This document shows positions 58,584 to 64,000 of a stretch of DNA of 64,000 nucleotides, in pieces. This DNA is from Streptomyces sp. NRRL F-5122 (GTDB lineage: Bacteria; Actinomycetota; Actinomycetes; Streptomycetales; Streptomycetaceae). The stretch is taken from positions 153,378 to 217,377 of the forward strand of contig NZ_LMWH01000004.1 in assembly GCF_001507435.1 (NCBI RefSeq), written 5' to 3'. The notes below the pieces were generated by a model. It worked only from the letters and a program-made list of their open reading frames with translations. It was not told where the DNA came from and did not search any database. How positions within the stretch are numbered: the stretch's first letter is position 1; each line of letters opens with the position of its first letter. Made by a program: the position numbers and the translations under genes.

Positions 58584-61286
58584 CTACAGGCCGTACTTGT
58601 CCCGGGCCTCCTTCACGGCCGTGGCCTTGACCTCGCCGCGTCTGGCGAGCTGGGCCAGGGCTGCGACCACGATCGACGGGGCGTCGACGCCGAAGTGGCG
58701 GCGGGCCGCCTCACGGGTGTCCGAGAGGCCGAATCCGTCGGCGCCCAGCGAGGAGTAGTCCTGCTCCACCCACTGCGCGATCTGGTCGGGAACCTGGCGC
58801 ATGTAGTCGGAGACCGCGAGGACCGGGCCCTCGGCGCCCTGCAGGGCCTGACGCACGTACGGGACGCGCTCCTCGCCCCGCAGCAGCGCGGCGTCGGCCT
58901 CCAGGGCGTCGCGGCGCAGCTCGCCCCACGACGTCGCCGACCACACGTCCGCGGCGACACCCCACTCCTCGGCGAGCAGTTTCTGCGCGTCGAGCGCCCA
59001 GTGGATCGCCGTGCCGGAGCCGAGGAGCTGGATGCGCGGGGCGTTCGCCGCCGGGGAGAGCCCCGCCGACTCCGCCGTGTTGTAGCGGTACAGGCCCTTG
59101 ACGATGCCCTCGTCGATACCGGCCACCCCGGGCTTCGCGGGCTGGGGCAGCGGCTCGTTGTAGACGGTGAGGTAGTAGAAGACGTTCTGGTCCTCGCCCG
59201 GAGCCGCCTCGCCGTACATGCGGCGCAGGCCCTCCTTGACGATGACCGCGATCTCGTACGCGAACGCCGGGTCGTAGGTCAGCGCCGCGGGGTTGGTGGC
59301 GGCGATGACGGGGGAGTGGCCGTCGGCGTGCTGCAGGCCCTCACCGGTCAGCGTGGTGCGGCCGGCGGTGGCGCCGACGAGGAAGCCGCGGCCGAGCTGG
59401 TCGCCGAGCTGCCACATCTGGTCGGCCGTGCGCTGCCAGCCGAACATCGAGTAGAAGATGTAGAACGGGATCATCGCCTCGCCGTGCGTCGCGTACGCGG
59501 TGGACGCGGCGATGAAGTCGGCCATCGAACCGGCCTCGGTGATCCCCTCGTTGAGGATCTGGCCGTTCTTGGCCTCCTTGTAGTACATCAGCTGGTCGCG
59601 GTCGACCGGCTCGTACGTCTGGCCCTTGGGCGAGTAGATGCCGAGCGAGGGGAAGAGCGACTCCATACCGAAGGTGCGCGCCTCGTCGGGGACGATCGGC
59701 ACCCAGCGCCTGCCGGTCTCCTTGTCGCGGACCAGGTCCTTGACCAGGCGGACGAAGGCCATGGTGGTCGCGACGTTCTGCGAGCCGGAGCCCTTGTCGA
59801 AGGAGGCGAACGCCTTCTCGGCCGGCGCAGGCAGCGGGGCCAGAGGATGGACCCGGCGGGCCGGGGCCAGGCCGCCGAGGGCGGCGCGGCGCTCCTGGAG
59901 GTAGCGCACCTCTGGGGAGTCGGCGCCCGGGTGGGCGTAGGGGACCACACCGTCGTCGAACCGGCTGTCGGGGATGGGCAGTTCGAGCAGGTCCCGCATG
60001 GTCTTGAACTCGTCCACCGTCAGCTTCTTCATCTGGTGGTTGGCGTTCTTCGACGCGAAGCCCTGGCCGAGCGTGAAGCCCTTGACGGTCTGCGCCAGGA
60101 TGACCGTCGGTGCGCCCTTGTGCTCCAGGGCCGCCCTGTACGCCGCGTAGACCTTGCGGGCCTCGTGGCCACCGCGGGAGAGGTGGAAGCACTCGAGGAT
60201 CTTGTCGTCGCTCAACAGCTTCGCCATCTCGACGAGCGCCGGGTCCTTGCCGAAGAAGTCCTCACGGATGTACGCGGCGTCGCGGGTCTGGTACGTCTGC
60301 ACCTGCGCGTCCGGTACCTCGCGCAGCCGGCGTACCAGGGCACCGGTGGTGTCGAGCGCGAACAGCTCGTCCCAGGCCGAGCCCCACAGCGACTTGACGA
60401 CGTTCCAGCCGGCACCGCGGAACTGGGCCTCCAGCTCCTGCACGATCTTGAAGTTGGCGCGGACCGGGCCGTCGAGGCGCTGGAGGTTGCAGTTGATGAC
60501 GAAGGTGAGGTTGTCCAGCTCCTCGCGGGCGGCCAGCGCGAGGGCCGCCGTCGACTCGGGCTCGTCCATCTCGCCGTCGCCGAGGAACGCCCACACGTGC
60601 GAGGACGAGACGTCCTTGATGCCGCGGTTGGTGAGGTAGCGGTTGAAGCGCGCCTGGTAGATCGCGGAGAGCGGGCCGAGGCCCATGGAGACGGTCGGGA
60701 ACTCCCACAGCCAGGGCAGCCGCCGCGGGTGCGGGTAGGAGGGCAGACCGTTGCCGCCGGCCTCCTGGCGGAAGTTGTCCAGGTGGGCCTCGGTGAGGCG
60801 GCCGTCGAGGAAGGCGCGGGCGTAGATGCCGGGGGAGGCGTGGCCCTGGACGTAGAGCTGGTCGCCCGAGCCGTCGCCCTCCTTGCCCTTGAAGAAGTGG
60901 TTGAAGCCGGTCTCGTAGAGCCAGGCCGCGGAGGCGAAGGTGGCGATGTGGCCGCCGACGCCGTGCTTGCTGCCCCGGGTCACCATCGCGGCCGCGTTCC
61001 AGCGGTTCCATGCGGTGATCCGGGCCTCCATCGCCTCGTCACCCGGCACGGCGGGCTCGGCGGCGGTGGGGATGGTGTTGACGTAGTCGGTCTCGAGCAG
61101 CTTGGGCAGCGCGATGCCGGCGCCCTCGGCACGCTCCAGCGTGCGGCGCATCAGATACGCGGCACGGTGCGGCCCGGCCGCCTTGGCAACGGCGTCCAGG
61201 GAGGCCTGCCATTCGGCGGTCTCCTCCGGGTCGCGGTCCGGGAGCTGGTCGAGCTCGCTCGGCTGGATGGCGTTGGGGTCGGTCAT
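58584..61286 (-). CDS. aceE: Pyruvate dehydrogenase E1 component (homodimeric)
   Basis: A 900-residue AceE-type E1 that decarboxylates pyruvate with thiamine diphosphate and hands the acetyl group to a lipoyl E2. The thiamine-diphosphate motif starts at 236 ([10 protein letters not shown]) and ends in [16 protein letters not shown]-like [31 protein letters not shown] and [17 protein letters not shown] are diagnostic of AceE. The ATG at 61286 has GAGG upstream; an upstream ATG at 61322 has none. A 17-bp palindrome lies 119 bp upstream, and a GntR-type regulator gene is next on the same strand. A hairpin terminator follows. No acetyl-transferring E2 is next to it, which is usual in actinobacteria. 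Confidence 0.97.
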   Translation of the reverse strand: MTDPNAIQPSELDQLPDRDPEETAEWQASLDAVAKAAGPHRAAYLMRRTLERAEGAGIALPKLLETDYVNTIPTAAEPAVPGDEAMEARITAWNRWNAAAMVTRGSKHGVGGHIATFASAAWLYETGFNHFFKGKEGDGSGDQLYVQGHASPGIYARAFLDGRLTEAHLDNFRQEAGGNGLPSYPHPRRLPWLWEFPTVSMGLGPLSAIYQARFNRYLTNRGIKDVSSSHVWAFLGDGEMDEPESTAALALAAREELDNLTFVINCNLQRLDGPVRANFKIVQELEAQFRGAGWNVVKSLWGSAWDELFALDTTGALVRRLREVPDAQVQTYQTRDAAYIREDFFGKDPALVEMAKLLSDDKILECFHLSRGGHEARKVYAAYRAALEHKGAPTVILAQTVKGFTLGQGFASKNANHQMKKLTVDEFKTMRDLLELPIPDSRFDDGVVPYAHPGADSPEVRYLQERRAALGGLAPARRVHPLAPLPAPAEKAFASFDKGSGSQNVATTMAFVRLVKDLVRDKETGRRWVPIVPDEARTFGMESLFPSLGIYSPKGQTYEPVDRDQLMYYKEAKNGQILNEGITEAGSMADFIAASTAYATHGEAMIPFYIFYSMFGWQRTADQMWQLGDQLGRGFLVGATAGRTTLTGEGLQHADGHSPVIAATNPAALTYDPAFAYEIAVIVKEGLRRMYGEAAPGEDQNVFYYLTVYNEPLPQPAKPGVAGIDEGIVKGLYRYNTAESAGLSPAANAPRIQLLGSGTAIHWALDAQKLLAEEWGVAADVWSATSWGELRRDALEADAALLRGEERVPYVRQALQGAEGPVLAVSDYMRQVPDQIAQWVEQDYSSLGADGFGLSDTREAARRHFGVDAPSIVVAALAQLARRGEVKATAVKEARDKYGL

Positions 61287-61404
61287 GTCGCCGCCTTCCT
61301 CAGTCGAAGGGGGTGCCCTCATCGGTAAGGGTCGGGGGTGCCCTTGGTCTTTGGCAGGACAGGGCTGGGGCTTCGGTGGAAGCCCATCGGTGACTGTAAC
61401 TCCC

Positions 61405-61421
61405 TGATCGATGATCGATCA
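61405..61421. promoter_or_regulatory. Palindromic operator candidate upstream of aceE
   Basis: TGATCGATGATCGATCA is a perfect inverted repeat of 8-bp arms around one base, located 119 bp upstream of the aceE ATG and inside the 277-bp gap between gntR and aceE. Size and symmetry fit a dimeric repressor such as the adjacent GntR-family protein. Confidence 0.55.
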
Positions 61422-61563
61422 AAGGGGGCAGGGCCAAAAACCCCCGATCACGAGAAAGTCGGCACGGGGTGCCTCGACGGGAGACACCGGGTGCCGCATC
61501 GGCGTGGGGTTTTCGCAGGTGGAGCGGCGTTTGAGCGGCGGGCTGCTCGGGTGTTCGAGGACC

Positions 61564-62187
61564 TCATGCGCGCGGTGCGCAGCCGAGGACGTGGGCCTTC
61601 ACTATGTCCGCGATCCGTGGATCGCGGCGGCGGAACGCGGCCACCAGCTCCTCGTGCTCCTCCGCGTACGACTGCTGCACCGTGCCCAGCCACCGGATCG
61701 ACAGCGCCGTGAACACCTCGATGCCGAGCCCCTCCCAGGTGTGCAGCAGCACCGAGTTGTGCGCCGCCCGCACCAGCTCCCGGTGGAACGCCACCGTGTG
61801 CCGCACCTGCCCGGTCCCGTCCGACCTCCGGTCCGCCTCGTACAGCGCGGTGACATGCGGTTCGAGGGCCGAGCAGTCCTCCGCCAGCCGGTCCGCCGCC
61901 AGTTCGGCCGCGATGGCCTCCAGGCCGGCTCGCACGGGGTAGGACTCCTCCAGGTCCGCTGCGGTCAGATTCCGCACCCGTACGCCCTTGTTGGGTGCCG
62001 ACTCGATCAGCCGCAGCGACTCCAGCTCCCGCAGCGCCTCACGGACCGGCGTCTGACTGACCTCCAGCTCCGTGGCGATCCGACGCTCCACGATCCGCTC
62101 GCCCGGCTTCCAGCGCCCGCTGACGATCCCCTCCACGATGTGCTCGCGGATCTGTTCGCGCAGCGAGTGGACGACGGGCGCGGTCAT
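61564..62187 (-). CDS. GntR-family (FadR/FCD subgroup) transcriptional regulator
   Basis: A 207-residue regulator with an N-terminal winged helix (LREQIREHIVEGIVSGRWKPGERIVERRIATELEVSQTPVREALRELESLRLI, cited for VSQTPVREAL) and a C-terminal FCD domain with metal-ligand-like residues (DLEESYPVRAGLEAIA, HTVAFHRELVRAAHN, EHEELVAAFRRRD). The ATG at 62187 has AGGAG upstream. It lies directly upstream of aceE on the same strand, like E. coli pdhR before aceEF, so control of aceE is likely. The ligand is unknown; pyruvate or another organic acid is plausible. Gap 62188-62522 holds its promoter and the sucB terminator but no gene. Confidence 0.9.
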   Translation of the reverse strand: MTAPVVHSLREQIREHIVEGIVSGRWKPGERIVERRIATELEVSQTPVREALRELESLRLIESAPNKGVRVRNLTAADLEESYPVRAGLEAIAAELAADRLAEDCSALEPHVTALYEADRRSDGTGQVRHTVAFHRELVRAAHNSVLLHTWEGLGIEVFTALSIRWLGTVQQSYAEEHEELVAAFRRRDPRIADIVKAHVLGCAPRA

Positions 62188-62460
62188 GAGGGCTCCTTAT
62201 GCGGGGGCTGACGTTTAGACAATAAGGCCGTCTCCCCGTCCCGGAAGGGTGCATGGCGGCGCTTTCGCGCAGGTGAGACAAGACTTACACGCCCCGTCGG
62301 CGGTACGCCGCTCCCGGGCCGTCCAGGGCCTTCGCGACGCCGTGACCGCCCTGCCACCGGCGGAAACGGCCCCCCCCGATCTCGTCGGCGGCCGCGCACG
62401 TGCGGGCCCCGCGCCGGGCGGGACCGAGGCGGCCGCGCGGCCGGACGAGGGACGAAGCAC

Positions 62461-62496
62461 GGCGCCCCCGCCCGGAGGGTTCCGGACGGGGGCGCC
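62461..62496 (-). terminator. Hairpin terminator after sucB
   Basis: 16-bp arms with one mismatch lie at 62461-62476 (GGCGCCCCCGCCCGGA) and 62481-62496 around a 4-nt loop, 26 bp after the sucB stop. Confidence 0.82.
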
Positions 62497-62522
62497 GCAG
62501 GGTTCGGTCACCTGGCGGTGGC

Positions 62523-63752
62523 TCAGAGGCCGAGTTCCACCTCGAACTCGCCCGCCTCCAGGATGGCCTTGACCGCGGTCAGGTAACGGGCCGCGTCGGC
62601 GCCGTCCACCAGACGGTGGTCGTAGGACAGGGTCAGGTAGGTCATGTCGCGGACGGCGATGACCGTGCCCTCCTCCGTCTCGAGCACGGCGGGGCGCTTC
62701 ACGGTGGCGCCGATGCCGAGGATCGCGACCTGGCCCGGCGGCACGATGATCGTGTCGAACAGCGCACCGCGCGAACCGGTGTTGCTGATGGTGAAGGTCG
62801 CGCCGGACAGCTCGTCCGGGGTGATCTTGCTGGCCCGGACCTTGCCCGCCAGGTCGGCGGTTGCCTTGGCGATGCCGGCGATGTTGAGGTCACCGGCGTG
62901 CTTGATGACCGGGGTCATCAGGCCCTTCTCGGAGTCCACCGCGATACCGATGTTCTCGGTGTCGAAGTAGGTGATGGTCCCCTCGGCCTCGTTGATCTTG
63001 GCGTTGATGACCGGGTGGGCCTTCAGCGCCTGGGCGGCCGCCTTGACGTAGAACGGCATCGGGGAGAGCTTGACGCCCTCGCGGGCCGCGAACGCGTCCT
63101 TGCCCTGGGCGCGCAGGCGCATCAGGCGGGTCACGTCGACCTCGACGACCGAGGACAGCTGGGCCTGCTCGTGCAGGGCCTTGACCATGTTGTCGCCGAT
63201 GACCTTGCGGATCCGCGGCATCTTCACGGTCTGGCCGCGCAGCGGCGAGACCTCGAGGACCGGAGCCTTCTTCGCGGCCGGAACGGCGGCGGCCGGAGCA
63301 GCGGCCGGTGCCGCGGCGGCGGCCTTCGCGGCCTCGGCGGCGGCGAGGACGTCCTGCTTGCGGATACGGCCGCCGACGCCGGTGCCCTTGACGGTGGACA
63401 GGTCGACGCCGTTCTCGGCGGCGAGCTTGCGCACCAGCGGGGTCACGTACGCACCCTCGTCGGTCGGCTGGGCGGCGGCCGGGGCCGGGGCCGGGGCGGC
63501 GGCGGGGGCGCCCGTGCCGTCGTCGATGACGGCCAGTTCGGCGCCGACCTCGACGGTCTCGTCCTCGGCCACCTTGATGGAGGTCAGGACACCGGAGGCC
63601 GGTGCGGGGATCTCGGTGTCGACCTTGTCGGTCGAGACCTCGAGCAGCGGCTCGTCGGCCTCGACCCGCTCGCCCTCGGCCTTCAGCCAGCGGGTGACGG
63701 TGCCCTCGGTGACGCTCTCACCGAGCGCCGGAAGGGTTACGGAAACCGGCAT
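62523..63752 (-). CDS. sucB: Dihydrolipoyllysine-residue succinyltransferase-type E2
   Basis: A 409-residue E2 of 2-oxo-acid dehydrogenase complexes. One lipoyl domain covers 1-78 with the lipoylated Lys43 (STDKVDTE). An Ala/Pro linker (80-96), a peripheral subunit-binding domain (102-138, TPLVRKLAAENGVDLSTV), a second Ala-rich linker and the catalytic domain with YDHRLVDGADA follow. Many actinobacterial homologues have two lipoyl domains; this one has a single copy. The ATG at 63752 is preceded by AAGGAG. It lies 62 bp after lpd, so lpd-sucB is probably an operon. Whether it serves pyruvate, 2-oxoglutarate or both cannot be told from the sequence. Confidence 0.92.
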   Translation of the reverse strand: MPVSVTLPALGESVTEGTVTRWLKAEGERVEADEPLLEVSTDKVDTEIPAPASGVLTSIKVAEDETVEVGAELAVIDDGTGAPAAAPAPAPAAAQPTDEGAYVTPLVRKLAAENGVDLSTVKGTGVGGRIRKQDVLAAAEAAKAAAAAPAAAPAAAVPAAKKAPVLEVSPLRGQTVKMPRIRKVIGDNMVKALHEQAQLSSVVEVDVTRLMRLRAQGKDAFAAREGVKLSPMPFYVKAAAQALKAHPVINAKINEAEGTITYFDTENIGIAVDSEKGLMTPVIKHAGDLNIAGIAKATADLAGKVRASKITPDELSGATFTISNTGSRGALFDTIIVPPGQVAILGIGATVKRPAVLETEEGTVIAVRDMTYLTLSYDHRLVDGADAARYLTAVKAILEAGEFEVELGL

Positions 63753-63814
63753 GGTTTCGGTTGCTCCTTACGAATTGCGGAAGTCTGTGTCGTCGCGCCC
63801 GAAGACTGAAGGCG

Positions 63815-64000
63815 TCAGTCGTGGGAGTGGAGGGGCTTGCCGGCGAGAGCGAGGTGGGCCTCGCCGAGCGCCTCGTTCTGCGTCGGGTGGGCGTGGACGA
63901 GCTGGGCCACCTCGGCCGGCAGCGCCTCCCAGTTGTAGATCAGCTGCGCCTCGCCGACCTGCTCGCCCATGCGGTCGCCGACCATGTGGACGCCGACCAC
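63815..64000 (-). CDS. lpd: Dihydrolipoyl dehydrogenase, C-terminal fragment
   Basis: The frame runs in from the right edge of the window; 61 residues and the stop are visible. The sequence includes VGVHMVGDRMGEQVGEAQL and the active-site stretch VHAHPTQNEALGEAHLALAG, where HPT-x-x-E is the His-Glu pair of the dimer interface in this flavoenzyme. It reoxidises the dihydrolipoyl groups of SucB and other E2 proteins. It is upstream of sucB on the same strand. Confidence 0.93.
   Translation of the reverse strand: MVGVHMVGDRMGEQVGEAQLIYNWEALPAEVAQLVHAHPTQNEALGEAHLALAGKPLHSHD

Noticed and set aside
58353..61328. Open frame of 991 codons on the plus strand across aceE
   Set aside because: Antisense shadow; aceE is a strong match on the minus strand.
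1..64000. CRISPR arrays, tRNA or rRNA genes, insertion sequences, prophage or integrase genes
   Set aside because: No regular spaced repeats, tRNA-like cloverleaf, transposase or integrase motifs were seen; gene content and composition are those of a chromosome core.

Overview
The window looks like a stretch of a Streptomyces chromosome core. It has very high GC, strong third-position GC bias, GTG starts, dense genes on both strands, and a gene order that I recall from the S. coelicolor region running from glnE and the maltose genes through glnII, glnA, lipA/lipB and aceE to sucB/lpd. I see no rRNA, tRNA, CRISPR array, insertion sequence, prophage or biosynthetic cluster.

Layout. Positions 1-4600 hold two secreted proteins (one cut by the window edge, one with ALF repeats) and a leftward operon of secreted phosphoesterase, MFS transporter and TolB-like membrane protein, preceded by a likely PHO box. 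At 4965-8830 glnE meets a PAP2-family membrane protein. Positions 8936-22852 form an alpha-glucan utilisation cluster: malR, malEFG, an intracellular alpha-glucosidase, a secreted alpha-amylase and a 1805-residue secreted amylopullulanase. The promoters share CTTGCAG/CTGCAAG elements and most transcription units end in strong hairpins. Positions 22924-30102 are regulatory: a response-regulator/PP2C-type phosphatase broken by one frameshift, a TetR regulator, a membrane protein with a sigma-factor-like cytoplasmic part, a TPR protein, and an ECF42-type sigma factor with its DGPF partner and a matching promoter. Positions 30394-43903 are mixed: lipoproteins, a DUF1996 secreted protein, an epimerase, an OmpR-type winged-helix regulator preceded by a possible cysteine-bearing leader peptide, glnII, a marR/hydrolase pair, a DPBB-like secreted protein, and pspAB-htpX. 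Positions 44159-49518 carry glnA, an RDD protein, a DUF4191 protein, lipA and lipB. The rest holds a TPR regulator, redox and epimerase enzymes, a GNAT enzyme, a MarP-like membrane serine protease, a peptidoglycan amidase, a WYL regulator, aceE with a nearby GntR regulator, sucB, and the 3' end of lpd.

How the parts connect. Nitrogen: GlnA keeps the Tyr397 that GlnE would adenylylate, and both glnA and glnII have four-element GlnR boxes with exact 6-nt spacing. Carbon: secreted amylase and amylopullulanase release oligosaccharides, MalEFG imports them, the alpha-glucosidase cleaves them, and MalR probably represses all of these units. Central metabolism: aceE, sucB and lpd encode 2-oxo-acid dehydrogenase components, and lipB/lipA make the lipoyl cofactor that SucB carries on Lys43. 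No wholly new multi-gene system is obvious. The least explained items are the sigma-like membrane protein, the cysteine leader peptide, and the two secreted proteins with disordered linkers.
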